A stretch of 64,000 nt of DNA from Bifidobacterium canis. Lineage in GTDB: Bacteria > Actinomycetota > Actinomycetes > Actinomycetales > Bifidobacteriaceae. The notes beneath the pieces are model-generated. The model was not told the DNA's origin. It saw nothing but the letters and a program-made list of their open reading frames with translations, and searched no databases. Of the stretch, positions 1-9,991 are shown piece after piece; position 1 is the first letter of the stretch; each line of letters starts with the position of its first letter. The translations under genes were made by a program, and so were the position numbers. The stretch is from NCBI RefSeq assembly GCF_009727065.1, contig NZ_WNLP01000001.1, forward strand, positions 434,001-498,000, written 5' to 3'.

Positions 1-286
1 GCCGAAGTTCGCCATTCTCGATGAAACCGACTCCGGGCTCGATGTTGATGCATTGCGCGTCGTCTCGGAAGGTGTGAACCGTGCGAAGGCGAAGAACGAT
101 TTCGGCATTCTGATGGTGACGCACTACACGCGCATCCTCAAATACATCAAGCCGGACGTCGTGCATGTGTTCGCCCAAGGCCATTTCGTGAAGAGCGGTG
201 GCCCGGAACTCGCCGATGAACTCGAGGAGACCGGTTACGACATGTATCTGCCGGAGGGCGCGGACTCCGAATCCGCTCTTGCCTGA
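1..286 (+). CDS. sufC: SufC, Fe-S assembly ATPase (3' part)
   Basis: Only the last 94 residues are in the window; the reading frame is open to the left edge. The segment reads [17 protein letters not shown], which is the Walker B and D-loop region of SufC, followed by the H-loop MVTHYTRIL. SufC is the ABC-type ATPase of the SufBCD scaffold that builds iron-sulfur clusters in the cytoplasm. sufS follows after 33 nt, so this is the SUF operon; sufB and sufD are expected upstream, outside the window. The acidic tail is unremarkable. Confidence 0.93.
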   Translation, partial: PKFAILDETDSGLDVDALRVVSEGVNRAKAKNDFGILMVTHYTRILKYIKPDVVHVFAQGHFVKSGGPELADELEETGYDMYLPEGADSESALA

Positions 287-319
287 ATATCGCTTATACA
301 TAACGAAAGAAGACGATCG

Positions 320-1591
320 ATGACGGATTTTGATGCGATTCGCTCGCAGTTCCCCATTCTGCGCCAACAGGTGAATGGGCATCCTCTGATATATCTCGAC
401 AGCGGTGCCACGGCTCAGAAACCGCAATCTGTCATCGATGCGGAATCAAAGTTCTACGAAACGATCAATGCGGGCGTGCATCGTGGAGCGCATACACTTG
501 CCGGGCGTTCCACGGTGGCGTTCGAAGAAGCCCGTGCACAGGTTGCAAAGCTCGTCGGGGCGTCATATGAAGAGGGCAACGAGGAGCTCGTCGTGACGAT
601 GGGCGCGACCGATGGGTTGAACACCCTTGCCACAGCGTTCGGCAATGCCAGCCTCGGGAGAGGTGGCAAATCGGCACAACGTTTCGCACTGAAACCCGGT
701 GATGAGATTGTGGTGTCGAGAGCCGAACACCATTCGGTGCTGCTGCCATTCCAAGAGCTTGCCACACGCACCGGTGCCACATTCAAATACTTCGATCTTG
801 ACGACGACGGGCGTATCCTCGCTGACACCGCCGACGAAGTGATCACCGAACACACGAAGATCGTGGCGATCACCCACATCAGCAATGTCACCGGCGCGAT
901 CACCAATATCGCGCCGATTGTCAGGCGCGCACACGAAGTGGGAGCGTTGTTCATTCTGGACGCCTGCCAGTCCGTGCCCCACATTCCAGTCGATTTTCAT
1001 GCACTCGACGTGGATTTTGCCGCATTCAGCGCGCATAAGATGTATGGTCCGACAGGCGTGGGCTTCCTGTATGGCAAGCGAGAGTTGCTGGAGGCGTTGC
1101 CACCGGCGAAGTTTGGTGGATCGATGGTCGAGTTGGCGTTCATGGACAAGCCGGCTCAATACATGGAGCCGCCAGCACGATTCGAGGCTGGCACACAGCC
1201 TGTTGCACAAGTTGTCGCAGCCGGCGTTGCAGCGCAATGGATGATGAGCATCGGCATGGATGCCATCGCACAGCATGAGCGCACGATAACCGATGAACTG
1301 CTGAAGCTGGCCGACGTCGATGGCGTACGCATCCTTGGGCCGGCGAACAACGTCGATCGCATCGGCACCGTCGCATTCGAGGTTGACGGCGTGCATCCGC
1401 ACGACGTGGGGCAATATATCGACGCACGGGGAATCGCCATCCGCGTCGGCCACCATTGCGCACAGCCGATTCACAGGCATTTCGGGGTGTTTGCTTCGAA
1501 CAGGGCTTCAACAGGCGTCTATAACACGCCTCAAGACGCTCAGGCACTCGTGGAAGCCGTTCAAGGGGTTCGCAAGTTCTTCATCGCATAG
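320..1591 (+). CDS. sufS: SufS cysteine desulfurase
   Basis: A 423-residue PLP-dependent class V aminotransferase-fold enzyme that takes sulfur from cysteine as a persulfide for cluster assembly. The PLP lysine is K240 in the motif SAHKMYGPTG, and the persulfide cysteine is C380 in VGHHCAQPIHRHFG. Length is normal for SufS (about 405-420). The start ATG at 320 has AAAGAAG just upstream. It lies between sufC and sufU. In Gram-positive bacteria SufU is the zinc-dependent sulfur acceptor of SufS, so the pairing is functional. Confidence 0.96.
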   Translation: MTDFDAIRSQFPILRQQVNGHPLIYLDSGATAQKPQSVIDAESKFYETINAGVHRGAHTLAGRSTVAFEEARAQVAKLVGASYEEGNEELVVTMGATDGLNTLATAFGNASLGRGGKSAQRFALKPGDEIVVSRAEHHSVLLPFQELATRTGATFKYFDLDDDGRILADTADEVITEHTKIVAITHISNVTGAITNIAPIVRRAHEVGALFILDACQSVPHIPVDFHALDVDFAAFSAHKMYGPTGVGFLYGKRELLEALPPAKFGGSMVELAFMDKPAQYMEPPARFEAGTQPVAQVVAAGVAAQWMMSIGMDAIAQHERTITDELLKLADVDGVRILGPANNVDRIGTVAFEVDGVHPHDVGQYIDARGIAIRVGHHCAQPIHRHFGVFASNRASTGVYNTPQDAQALVEAVQGVRKFFIA

Positions 1592-1713
1592 CATCCAATG
1601 TGGTTGCATGATGGGAAACCATGGAAGAACGCTTGCGGTCGGGAATACGATCGCCGCATATATGTTACTCAGATAGATAGTGGGATTGACGGCAGTCGAC
1701 GGAAAGGAATGCG

Positions 1714-2253
1714 ATGACCAACATCGGAAATCAGGAATTGGAGCAGATGTATCAGGAAGTGATTCTTGACGCATCCCGCCATCCTCATGGCAAGGGAACG
1801 CTTCCCGATGGTGTGTCATCAGATACCGATGATGGTCAGGCGACCGTCTCCGCGATGCATGAATCATGTGCGGCGGCGCAGTCGCACCAGTTCAACCCCA
1901 CATGCGGCGATGAAGTCACTGTGCACGTCGAAATCAGCAAAGACGAGCCTCACCGCATCGAAAGCATCGTGTGGGATGGTCAGGGTTGCTCGATCTCACA
2001 AGCCAGCCTCTCGATCATGGTTGATCTGGTCGAGGGAAAAACGGTTGATGAAGCGATGAAACTGTTCAACGAGTTCCATACGCTTATGCAATCGCGCGGT
2101 GCCGGCGTAGACGACGAGCAGATTGAAGACGATCTTGAAGATGCACTTGTGTTCCAAGGCGTTTCCAAATACCCGATGCGCATCAAATGCGCATTGCTCG
2201 GTTGGGAAGGACTGAAGGACTCGATGGCCAAAGCACTGGCTTCACAACAATAA
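1714..2253 (+). CDS. sufU: SufU sulfur-transfer / scaffold protein
   Basis: A 179-residue NifU_N/IscU-fold protein. The three conserved cysteines are visible in NPTCGDEV, GQGCSISQAS and IKCALLGWEGL, which matches the zinc-binding SufU of Gram-positive organisms. It accepts the persulfide sulfur from SufS. The ATG at 1714 is preceded by GGAAAGGAAT. The 122-nt gap after sufS has no clear terminator, so cotranscription is likely. The N-terminal 40 residues contain an acidic stretch that is longer than the minimal family. Confidence 0.94.
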   Translation: MTNIGNQELEQMYQEVILDASRHPHGKGTLPDGVSSDTDDGQATVSAMHESCAAAQSHQFNPTCGDEVTVHVEISKDEPHRIESIVWDGQGCSISQASLSIMVDLVEGKTVDEAMKLFNEFHTLMQSRGAGVDDEQIEDDLEDALVFQGVSKYPMRIKCALLGWEGLKDSMAKALASQQ

Positions 2254-2283
2254 TTATTCTTACGAGCACATAGAAAAGCGAGG

Positions 2284-2873
2284 ATGGCAATGAGCAGTAA
2301 TCTGGTTCCAGAGCCGGAAAGCACTATTTTCGACGCGGTGAACACCGTGGCGGGTGATGAAGATACCGCTCGAGCAGTCATGGCGAATCCCGCCTTGGCC
2401 AAGACGATCGGCGTCAACGCGCAGGATTCAGCCGAACAGGATGCGAAGACCGATTGCTGTGGTGGGCATGGAGATGGCGATCATGACTGCCAATGCAAGG
2501 AAGACACAGTTGACGGCATCGAGCTCAAAGGCGTGGATGATATTGGCCGTGCCACTGCGCAAGATGTCAAAGAGGCGTTGCATCAGGTCATCGACCCGAG
2601 CTCGGCATCGACGTGATCGACTTGGGATTGGTGTATGGCATCGAAATCGATGAACTTGGTCGAGCCATCATCACGATGACGTTGACGACGCCAGCATGCC
2701 CATTGACTGATCTTATCGAAGACGAGTGTGCCAGCACATTGGCCGGATTGGTCGAGGAGTTCCGCATCGATTGGACATGGACGCCACGTTGGACGGTCGA
2801 GAAGATCACGCCGGAAGGCGCGGAACAGCTTGCTGCTCTTGGATTCAACCTTGACAATATGCCGAGATACTAA
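2284..2873 (+). CDS. sufT: SufT / MIP18-family (DUF59) Fe-S protein, frameshifted here
   Basis: Two overlapping frames, 2284-2616 and 2613-2873, together encode one MIP18/DUF59 protein. The first frame ends in KEALHQVIDP; the second continues DVIDLGLVYGIEID and TPACPLTDLIEDE. The expected family motif DPELGIDVIDLGLVY is restored by adding one base in the CCCGAG run at 2594-2599, giving 196 residues. The family helps mature Fe-S proteins, and this is the last gene of the SUF operon. The N-terminal extension has a Cys/His/Asp-rich patch (DCCGGHGDGDHDCQC, near residues 57-71) that the core domain lacks. The break is probably a sequencing under-call, see findings. Confidence 0.85.
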
Positions 2874-2943
2874 AAGCCTGGTACCTGGCACAAACGTTGC
2901 TGCACGGCCGAGAGTGCTTACGCATACTATATATTTTCCGGTA

Positions 2944-2992
2944 TAGAAATTGGCCGGTCGCCTCAACAATTCGAGACGACCGGCAATTTCTA
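2944..2992. terminator. Bidirectional terminator between sufT and glgC
   Basis: An inverted repeat, TAGAAATTGGCCGGTCG against CGACCGGCAATTTCTA, forms a 16-bp stem with one bulged base. It sits between the convergent ends of the SUF operon and glgC, and A/T runs at both feet suit termination in both directions. Confidence 0.75.
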
Positions 2993-3017
2993 TAGTCAGC
3001 GGATTTGAAACGCTACA

Positions 3018-4264
3018 TCAGCCGTCAACGATGGTGCCCTTCGGGACGACGGTGATGCCATCCGGCGTGACGGTGAACCCACGTTCCAGATCGTGCTCCA
3101 TGTCGAGACCCACTGTGGCATTCTCGGTGAGGACGACGTTCTTATCGAGAATCGCGCGGTTGACGCGGGCACGGCGATTAACTTCAACGTTGTCGAACAG
3201 AATCGAATCGTTGACCTGCGACCATGAATGCACGTGCACGTTCGGAGAGACGACGGAATGATGCACTTCGCCACCGGAGACGATGACACCGGGGGAGACA
3301 ATCGAATCAGTCGCGTGGCCGACGCGATCACCTGCGGCATGCACGAACTTCGCCGGCGGAAGATTGCCGGAATTCGTGTAGATAGGCCACTCCATATTGT
3401 AGAGATTGAACTCCGGCACATACGAGATCAGATCCATATGCGCGTCATAGAACTGGGTGATCGTGCCCACATCGCGCCAATATGCGTGGTCGGTCGGCGT
3501 GGAGCCGGGGATCTCGTTCTTGCTGAAGTCATACACGCCGGCTTCGTTACGTGCCGCGAAGAACGGCGCGATGTCTCCACCCATATCGTGCTTCGTGTTC
3601 TCTGCCTTGCTGTCGATCGACAATGCGTTGAACAGCGCATCGGTGTTGGCCACATAGTTACCCATCGAGGCGAGGATCTCGTTCGGGTTGTCGGGCAGAC
3701 CAGTGGTCTCTTTCGGCTTCTCCTGGAACTGATGGATCATGTTCGGATGATCGTGATCCACCTGGATGACTCCGAACTGGTTCGCCTGTTCGATCGGCTG
3801 GCGGATGCCTGCCACAGTGAACTCGGCTCCCGACTCGATGTGCTGACGCACCATCTGTTCGAAATCCATGCGATACACGTGATCGGCGCCGACGATCACG
3901 ACGATGTCGGGCTGCACGTCTTCGATGATGTTGATGGTCTGATACACCGCGTCGGCAGAACCCAAGTACCAATGCTTGCCAAGACGCTGTTGTGCTGGAA
4001 CAGGGGAGACATAGCTGCCGAGCAAAGTCGAGAAGCGCCACAATTGGGAAATATGACGGTCAAGCGAATGCGACTTGTATTGGGTCAATACGATTATTTG
4101 GCTGTACCCCGAATTGACCAGATTGCTCAACGGGAAATCGATGAGGCGGTATACGCCACCAATGGTACGGCCGGCTTAGCGCGATCTCGTGTCAGAGGCA
4201 TGAGACGGGTTCCTTCGCCGCCTGCGAGAACGATGGAAAGAATCTTGGGGTTCTTCTTCGCCAT
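3018..4264 (-). CDS. glgC: GlgC glucose-1-phosphate adenylyltransferase, frameshifted here
   Basis: ADP-glucose pyrophosphorylase, the committed step of bacterial glycogen synthesis. The N-terminus starts at 4264 with a GGAAGGAG ribosome site and reads [19 protein letters not shown], the nucleotide-binding loop. After KPAVP the frame breaks. The rest continues from [22 protein letters not shown] to the C-terminal left-handed beta-helix region ending GTIVDG. Adding one A in the AA run at 4161-4162 (plus strand) restores the family motif [19 protein letters not shown] and a 415-residue protein of normal length. Without it, translation stops at 4127 after 45 codons. glgA lies at 31.6 kb, not adjacent. 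Confidence 0.9.
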
Positions 4265-4469
4265 AGCAGCTCCTTCCTGCGGACTTACAGAACTGAATCT
4301 GTGAAGTGGTGTTCATCATTGAAGACACCTCAATAATTGCATACATTCGCTCAATGGCAAAGCCAAAACGCCTGTTTTACGGCGTGTTCTTTCAAGAAAT
4401 ACCAAAATCGTTTCACATTTCGAACCAAAATGGGTTCTTATTGTGATATTCCCTGTGCTTAAGTGAGCT

Positions 4470-5330
4470 TTATACGTTACGCGTGCTGTAAAAGGCTACG
4501 GCACTCGATGCGGCGACGTTGAGTGAATCGACCCCATGACTCATCGGTATTTTCACAGTGAGATCGGCGTTGGCGATCGTATGTTTGGTCAGTCCGTCTC
4601 CTTCGGTTCCGAATATCAATGCGAGCTTCTCGATATGTTGATCTCCGTCAGTGTGGAGTCTGTCGACGAGGGCGTCCAGCGATATGGAATCGTCAGAGAG
4701 CGCCATGGCCGCCGTGGTGAAGCCAAGTTCATGAAGCTCCTTCAACCCTTGCCACGGCCAGTAATGCACGTCATCGCCCCCGATGCGTGTCCATGGAATC
4801 TGGAACACCGTTCCCATGGAGACGCGAATGGAACGGCGATACAGCGGGTCTGCGCAAGATGGTGTGACTAGCACGGCGTCCACGTCAAGCGCCGCAGCCG
4901 AGCGAATGATGGCACCCACATTCGTATGATCGACGATGTTCTCAAGCACTGCGATGCGTGTGGCGCCTGCGCACACCTGTGCAACACTGGGCAATTCCCA
5001 ACGGCGCATGGCTGCCAGAGCTCCGCGGTGCAACCTGTAGCCGGTGAGTTGCTTGAGCTGTTCGGGGGAGGCTACGAACACTGGAACGGAGTCTCCCCAG
5101 TGCTCGTCAATATATTCGAACGTCTGCTTCATGCCTTCGAGCCAAGGTTCCTCCACGAGCAGAGATATCGGTTCACGGCCCGCTTCAAGTGCGCGGGTGA
5201 TGACCTTCGGCGATTCCGCTATGAACAGGCCCTGAGATGGTTCCAAGCGGTTGCGCAGTTGCAGCTCGGTCAGATTCGTGTATGCCTCCACCTGCGGGTC
5301 ATCAATCGATTCGAGCCGTACTAGTCGCAT
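4470..5330 (-). CDS. SpoU/TrmH-family RNA 2'-O-methyltransferase
   Basis: A 286-residue RNA methyltransferase with an N-terminal substrate-binding domain (LRNRLEPSQGLFIAESPKVI) and a C-terminal SPOUT knot: ENIVDHTNVGAIIRSAAALD (motif 1), LALIFGTEGDGLT (motif 2) and IPMSHGVDSLNVAASSAVAFY (motif 3). It should methylate ribose 2'-OH of rRNA or tRNA; the exact target cannot be read from sequence. The start at 5330 has a GGAGG site 4 nt upstream. The 205 nt between this gene and glgC contain a weak hairpin (ACGCC/GGCGT near 4370-4387) and no gene. Confidence 0.88.
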   Translation of the reverse strand: MRLVRLESIDDPQVEAYTNLTELQLRNRLEPSQGLFIAESPKVITRALEAGREPISLLVEEPWLEGMKQTFEYIDEHWGDSVPVFVASPEQLKQLTGYRLHRGALAAMRRWELPSVAQVCAGATRIAVLENIVDHTNVGAIIRSAAALDVDAVLVTPSCADPLYRRSIRVSMGTVFQIPWTRIGGDDVHYWPWQGLKELHELGFTTAAMALSDDSISLDALVDRLHTDGDQHIEKLALIFGTEGDGLTKHTIANADLTVKIPMSHGVDSLNVAASSAVAFYSTRNV

Positions 5331-5379
5331 GCATCCTCCGTTCGCTGCTCTGCCATTCGGGTAGTCGTCTTGGAAAACA

Positions 5380-5407
5380 AAAACCGGTTCCGAAGGGAAC
5401 CGGTTTT
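5380..5407 (-). terminator. Rho-independent terminator of tRNA-Leu
   Basis: A perfect 12-bp stem, AAAACCGGTTCC with GGAACCGGTTTT around a 4-base loop, followed on the minus strand by TTTTTGTTTT. It begins a few bases after the 3' CCA of the tRNA gene. Confidence 0.88.
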
Positions 5408-5409
5408 GC

Positions 5410-5500
5410 TGGTGTCCGGAGCGGGACTTGAACCCGCACGCCTGTATAAAATAGGCACTAGCACCTCAAGCTAGCGCGTCTACCATTCCGCCACCCGGAC
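5410..5500 (-). tRNA. tRNA-Leu (GAG anticodon)
   Basis: On the minus strand a class II tRNA folds with acceptor stem GTCCGGG/CTCCGGAC, discriminator A and an encoded CCA at 5410-5412. The anticodon arm is CTAGC-TTGAGGT-GCTAG, giving anticodon GAG (leucine, CUC/CUU codons). A long variable arm follows, as expected for leucine. The T-arm GCGGGTTCAAGTCCCGC is canonical. The strong hairpin at 5380-5407 ends the transcript. Confidence 0.96.
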
Positions 5501-5628
5501 AGGTGTCGTTGCCGCGCAACAGAAAAAAATATACGCGAACATGAGTTCGAGCGCAAGTTCGGCGTGTCGCATGTGAACAGGGTTGTTCACGCAGTCGTTC
5601 GTGTACGCCGGTGTGTAGCCTACGAAAT

Positions 5629-6426
5629 ATGACTGATGCGTTGTTTTTGGTGGATACGAGTAGCGATGATGCGCCGTTGCGGTGCGACGAACTGTCGGCT
5701 GGCTGGAAAATAACTTTGCCGCAGAGCGTGAAAAGACATGCGATCGGTTCGATGAGGTTGGCCGAAGGCGACGAACTCCAATTGTCTGATGGCAATGGGC
5801 TACGCATTCAGGTAGTGGTGGATGATGCGCAAAACGGCGTGGTGCAGGTGCTGGGTTTCGAGAGGGAAGACAAGCCGACTGTGCGACTCGGTCTCATTCA
5901 GGCTTTGGCGAAGAACGGCCATGACGAACAGGCCATCGATGTGGCCACTCAAATAGGCGTTGACGAAGTGACGCCATGGCAGGCCGATCGTTCCATCGCG
6001 CGGTTCAAAGCAGGGCGAACCGATCGCAAATGGATGCAAACACTGCGTGCGGCAACCGAACAATCTCGACGGGCTTTTGTGCCCGAGCTGCGCGAGGCGA
6101 TGAGCAGCAAACAACTGTTGGCGCAGATTCGGCGTGATATGGTGCACGGGAACCTCGTCATCGTGTTGCATCAAGACGCCAATGCTTCCTGGTCGCAGGT
6201 GGAGGAGGCCGTCGATGCGCTGACCTCGCGCTGTTTGGAAGATGGCAAACCAAGAACCATCAGCGTGGTCGTCGGCCCGGAGGGCGGCATCAGCGAGCAG
6301 GAGGTCGACGCATTCCGCACAGCCGGCGCTCTGGTGTGCGTGCTGGGATCGAACATCCTGCGCGCATCTGCGGCGGGACCTGTGGCACTGAGCCTGTTGA
6401 GCCGTGCTGTGGGACGCTATCGCTGA
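5629..6426 (+). CDS. rsmE: RsmE 16S rRNA m3U1498 methyltransferase
   Basis: A 265-residue protein with an N-terminal PUA-like domain and a C-terminal SPOUT domain. SPOUT signatures are VVVGPEGGISEQEV and VLGSNILRASAAGPVAL. RsmE methylates N3 of U1498 in 16S rRNA using SAM. The frame is open from 5611, but the ATG at 5629 gives the typical N-terminus (MTDALFLVDTS). hinT follows 83 nt later, opening a compact translation and RNA-quality cluster that runs to era. Confidence 0.92.
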   Translation: MTDALFLVDTSSDDAPLRCDELSAGWKITLPQSVKRHAIGSMRLAEGDELQLSDGNGLRIQVVVDDAQNGVVQVLGFEREDKPTVRLGLIQALAKNGHDEQAIDVATQIGVDEVTPWQADRSIARFKAGRTDRKWMQTLRAATEQSRRAFVPELREAMSSKQLLAQIRRDMVHGNLVIVLHQDANASWSQVEEAVDALTSRCLEDGKPRTISVVVGPEGGISEQEVDAFRTAGALVCVLGSNILRASAAGPVALSLLSRAVGRYR

Positions 6427-6509
6427 ACAGGGTTCGCGGAATGAATATGCGATGGAATTGGTAGAATCAAACAGTGCTGGCATATCCGTTCATTGGAAAT
6501 GAGGAATAG

Positions 6510-6845
6510 ATGAAAGACCCGAACTGCCTGTTCTGCAAGATCATCGACTGTGAAGTGCCGAGCGAGAAGGTGTTCGAAGACGCCCAAGTGTATGCGTTCA
6601 AAGACATCAACCCGAAAGCCAAGGTGCATGTGCTCGTTGTGCCACGACAGCATTACCGCAACGTCGATGAATTGGCGAAGGCAGACCCATCTCTGCTGGC
6701 GCACATGGTCGAAGTCGCGCAAACCATTGCTGATGAGGCCTATAACGGTTCGTTCCGCCTGATCTTCAACACGGGCGAAGACGCCGGCCAAACGGTGTTC
6801 CATGTGCACGCGCACGTGCTCACCGGTGAACCGATGGGCGAATAA
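6510..6845 (+). CDS. hinT: HIT-family nucleotide phosphoramidase
   Basis: A 111-residue HIT protein with N-terminal CLFCKIIDCEVPSEKVFED and the histidine triad in VFHVHAHVLTGEPMG at the C-terminus. Family members hydrolyse AMP-lysine and other phosphoramidates, including aminoacyl-adenylate by-products. The ATG at 6510 follows GAGGAAT. A TAGAAT element at about 6462 may be a -10 box. It is followed after 41 nt by phoH, an order common in actinobacteria. Confidence 0.93.
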   Translation: MKDPNCLFCKIIDCEVPSEKVFEDAQVYAFKDINPKAKVHVLVVPRQHYRNVDELAKADPSLLAHMVEVAQTIADEAYNGSFRLIFNTGEDAGQTVFHVHAHVLTGEPMGE

Positions 6846-6886
6846 CGCAACATACATTCAAAGTCAAGTAAGTCAAAGAGGAGCAT

Positions 6887-8029
6887 TTGGCGACTACAAC
6901 ACGAACAGTGCAGATCCCGGAACAACTCGATGCCGTCAAGGTGTTTGGGGCCTACGATGAGGTGATACGCGAGATCGAACGCGAATATCGAGATATCACC
7001 ATACATATTCGAGGCAACCGCGTTACGATCACGTCTACGACGAAGGCGGGGGAGAGCGAGGCGTCGGCGGCGCAGGATCTGATTCACACGCTTATCGATG
7101 CGGCCTACACGAATCCCTTGGACGCGGCTACGGTGAAGCGCATGCTCGAACAGCAGGTGTTGGCGAACGACATACGTGAAGAAGTGCCTGGTCACGGCAG
7201 AGAAGTCGAGGCATTGCGTCGTGTGAAGAAACAGGAGCGAGACAACGCAAGGCAGGCGCATGCCCGCTATCGCAAGCCGAGCATTCCCGGAACAATCGCG
7301 TACGCCGCCGGATATCCGGTTCGGCCGAAAACCGCGGGCCAGGTCGATTATGTGAACGCGATCGAAGCAAATACGATCACATTCGGCATAGGCCCCGCCG
7401 GCACCGGTAAGACCTATCTTGCTGTGGCGAAAGCGGTGCAGGCTTTCGAAGACGGCGCGGTTCGCCGCATCATTCTGACGCGCCCAGCCGTGGAAGCCGG
7501 GGAGAATCTCGGTTTCCTGCCAGGCACGTTGAACGAGAAGGTCGACCCGTATTTGCGTCCGCTGTATGACGCGCTCTCCGACATGCTGGGAGCAGACCAG
7601 TTGAAGCGCTGCCTTGATGATGGCTCAATAGAAGTGGCGCCATTGGCGTATATGCGTGGACGTACGCTGAACGACGCGTTCGTCATTCTCGACGAGGCGC
7701 AGAACACGACGAATCAGCAGATGAAGATGTTCCTCACGCGTCTTGGATTCAACACGAAGATGGTGATCACCGGCGACATCACTCAGGTTGATCTTGATGT
7801 GCCACGTTCGGGATTGGGGTCAATCGAATCGATTCTGCACGGCATTGACGATATCGCGTTCGTGCATCTCAACGCTGAAGATGTGGTGCGCCATGCGCTT
7901 GTCGGCAGAATAGTCGCCGCCTATGAATCGCACGACGAAGCTGCTCGCAAGGGTGAGGCCGCCCGCCGTCATGCTCAATCACAGCGGTCGAACGCCGCTG
8001 CTGCGCGAAAGGAAGAACATGAGCGTTGA
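6887..8029 (+). CDS. PhoH-like ATPase
   Basis: A 380-residue PhoH/YbeZ-type P-loop protein. Walker A is [15 protein letters not shown] near residue 168, and Walker B is [10 protein letters not shown] near residue 267. It starts with TTG at 6887 after an AAGAGGAG ribosome site. YbeZ acts with YbeY in rRNA maturation and ribosome quality control; here ybeY overlaps its 3' end, which supports that partnership. The N-terminal 110 residues hold a KH-like/PhoH-specific region. Confidence 0.91.
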   Translation: MATTTRTVQIPEQLDAVKVFGAYDEVIREIEREYRDITIHIRGNRVTITSTTKAGESEASAAQDLIHTLIDAAYTNPLDAATVKRMLEQQVLANDIREEVPGHGREVEALRRVKKQERDNARQAHARYRKPSIPGTIAYAAGYPVRPKTAGQVDYVNAIEANTITFGIGPAGTGKTYLAVAKAVQAFEDGAVRRIILTRPAVEAGENLGFLPGTLNEKVDPYLRPLYDALSDMLGADQLKRCLDDGSIEVAPLAYMRGRTLNDAFVILDEAQNTTNQQMKMFLTRLGFNTKMVITGDITQVDLDVPRSGLGSIESILHGIDDIAFVHLNAEDVVRHALVGRIVAAYESHDEAARKGEAARRHAQSQRSNAAAARKEEHER

Positions 8030-8564
8030 AGTTGCCAACGAAACGCAGTGGCAGCTCGATCCGAAGATCTTCTCGGAACTCGGCATCTGGGTCATGCATC
8101 AGATGCGCGTGAGCACGCAATCCGAACTGACGATCACTTTCGTGGACCCGGAGCCGATCGCCGAGCTGCACGAACGCTGGATGAATCTGCAAGGGCCGAC
8201 CGACGTGATGAGCTTCCCGATGGATGAACTTCGCCCCGGTGACGATCGCAATGAACCGGAAGGCATGCTCGGCGACATCGTGATATGCCCGTGGGTGGCT
8301 CAGCAGCAGGCTGCGGCGGCGGGACACAGCACGATGGAAGAGATGATGCTGCTGACCATTCATGGTGTGCTCCATTTGCTCGGTTACGATCACCACACCA
8401 AAGAGCAGGAACGGCAGATGTTCGGTCTACAGCGTCAGCTGCTGCTCACCTTCTTCGCGCTGCATCGCTCAACACCATGGGTAGCGCAGCTGCCCGAGGG
8501 AAGCGTCAATGAACTGGAAGTCTATGAGCGCAAGCATGGCGCGGACCGGCAACTCGGTCACTAG
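8019..8564 (+). CDS. ybeY: YbeY endoribonuclease
   Basis: A 181-residue zinc metalloprotein. The metal site is read in the C-terminal half as [11 protein letters not shown], the UPF0054 signature. YbeY takes part in 16S rRNA 3'-end maturation and 70S quality control. The ATG at 8019 ([12 protein letters not shown]) is chosen because it has a GAAAGGAAGAA site; it overlaps the end of phoH by 11 nt, suggesting translational coupling. A longer frame extends to 7923 but only repeats phoH sequence out of phase. Confidence 0.93.
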   Translation: MSVEVANETQWQLDPKIFSELGIWVMHQMRVSTQSELTITFVDPEPIAELHERWMNLQGPTDVMSFPMDELRPGDDRNEPEGMLGDIVICPWVAQQQAAAAGHSTMEEMMLLTIHGVLHLLGYDHHTKEQERQMFGLQRQLLLTFFALHRSTPWVAQLPEGSVNELEVYERKHGADRQLGH

Positions 8565-8584
8565 AAGTGCATGAGGAGTATGCG

Positions 8585-9991
8585 ATGAATGAGATGACGA
8601 TCATCACCGTCGTTGTTCTTGCCGTGGTTGCCTGTTTGTTGTTCTGGCAGTCGCTTCTGTTGGCGTCGTTGGAAAGCGCTGTTGTTCGCGTGACCCGCGC
8701 GAATCTCAACAATCTGATGATCGAAACGCAGACCGATTCGGAACTCAGCCAGTTCACGCGTCAGAAGAAGATCGATAAGATACACAGGCTGCAGCGGCTC
8801 ATTGCGAATCGACATGCCACATCTTCGGCGTGTGCGTTCCAGCGCATCGTCAGTAACGTGCTATTGGGAGCGATCGCCGTGTGCATCGCCGCGATATTCG
8901 GTTGCGCGGTATGGTTGCAGCTGATCATAGGCGTCGTCGTGGCGTTGGTTGTGGCTTTCGTGTCGGTTTTGGTACGTCCTCGTTCCGTTGGCTCGGATCG
9001 ACCGTTGGAGATTCTGCTTTCCCACACGAGACTGGCTTCATTCGCCTATGCGTGCGCGCCGTTCCTGCATCGGCACAAGTCGAAGACGGCGCAGAACAAA
9101 GCGGAGCTTTCCGAAAACGAAGAACTCGAGGAAATTCACCTTGAGCAGGGGCGCGCTGCGATCAACCGTGTTCTGGAAACGAATCGTTTCGACCCTGAAA
9201 CCTCCGAAATGCTGCACAACGTATTGGAGCTTTCGGATTCGCTGACACGCGAGATCATGGTGCCGCGCACCGATATGATCTGCATCGAAAAAGACGCCTC
9301 CCTCGAAGACTTCCTGAAACTGTGCTCGCGTTCGGGCTATTCGCGTATTCCAGTCATCGGCAACGACATCGACGATCTGCTGGGCATCGCGTATATGAAG
9401 GATGCCGTGCGCGCCTCGATTTTCAACAATGCGGCGTTGAGCCGTCCCATTGCGTCCATAATGCGTGATCCGATGTTGGTGCCCGAGCTCAAGCCGGCAG
9501 ACGACCTCTTCCACGAGATGCAGCAGACCTGCCACCATGTGGCGATCGTCGTCGATGAATACGGCGGCATCGCAGGCATGGTGACCATCGAAGATGCGCT
9601 GGAGCAGATCGTCGGCGAATTGCAGGATGAGCATGATCATGCTCAGCATGGAGAGCCACAGCAAATAGGCGAAAGCAAATGGAGCATGCCTGCACGTACG
9701 CCGATCGCGGATCTTGAAGACATCTTCGAAGTTGATCTTGACGAGGACGATGTAGATACCGTCTATGGGTTGCTGACCAAACTGCTCGGCCGCGTGCCGA
9801 TCGTCGGTTCCAGCGCCACCACCCACGGCTTGCGTTTGACCGCCGTCGATTCGGCCGGAAGGCGCAAGAAGGTGTCGACGATCGTCGTCGAACCTCAGAG
9901 CGAAGCGGAGCAGACCGAAACGGAAGAATCGTCTCAAGACGATGAAGCAACCCCAACCACCACCACACAGGAGTCCAATGACCATGAGTGA
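8585..9991 (+). CDS. CNNM/CBS-domain membrane protein (CorC/HlyC type)
   Basis: A 468-residue membrane protein of the CNNM/UPF0053 family. Helices are visible near residues 5-27 and 80-125. A CBS pair follows (VPRTDMICIEKDAS, then IMRDPMLVPELKPADDLFHEM, then VVDEYGGIAGMVTIEDALEQIVGE), and a C-terminal CorC/HlyC transporter-associated domain (IGESKWSMPARTPIADLEDIF). Proteins of this type are linked to magnesium or cobalt efflux. The ATG at 8585 has GAGGAG upstream. The tail is rich in Glu/Thr and overlaps the start of era by 14 nt. Confidence 0.9.
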   Translation: MNEMTIITVVVLAVVACLLFWQSLLLASLESAVVRVTRANLNNLMIETQTDSELSQFTRQKKIDKIHRLQRLIANRHATSSACAFQRIVSNVLLGAIAVCIAAIFGCAVWLQLIIGVVVALVVAFVSVLVRPRSVGSDRPLEILLSHTRLASFAYACAPFLHRHKSKTAQNKAELSENEELEEIHLEQGRAAINRVLETNRFDPETSEMLHNVLELSDSLTREIMVPRTDMICIEKDASLEDFLKLCSRSGYSRIPVIGNDIDDLLGIAYMKDAVRASIFNNAALSRPIASIMRDPMLVPELKPADDLFHEMQQTCHHVAIVVDEYGGIAGMVTIEDALEQIVGELQDEHDHAQHGEPQQIGESKWSMPARTPIADLEDIFEVDLDEDDVDTVYGLLTKLLGRVPIVGSSATTHGLRLTAVDSAGRRKKVSTIVVEPQSEAEQTETEESSQDDEATPTTTTQESNDHE

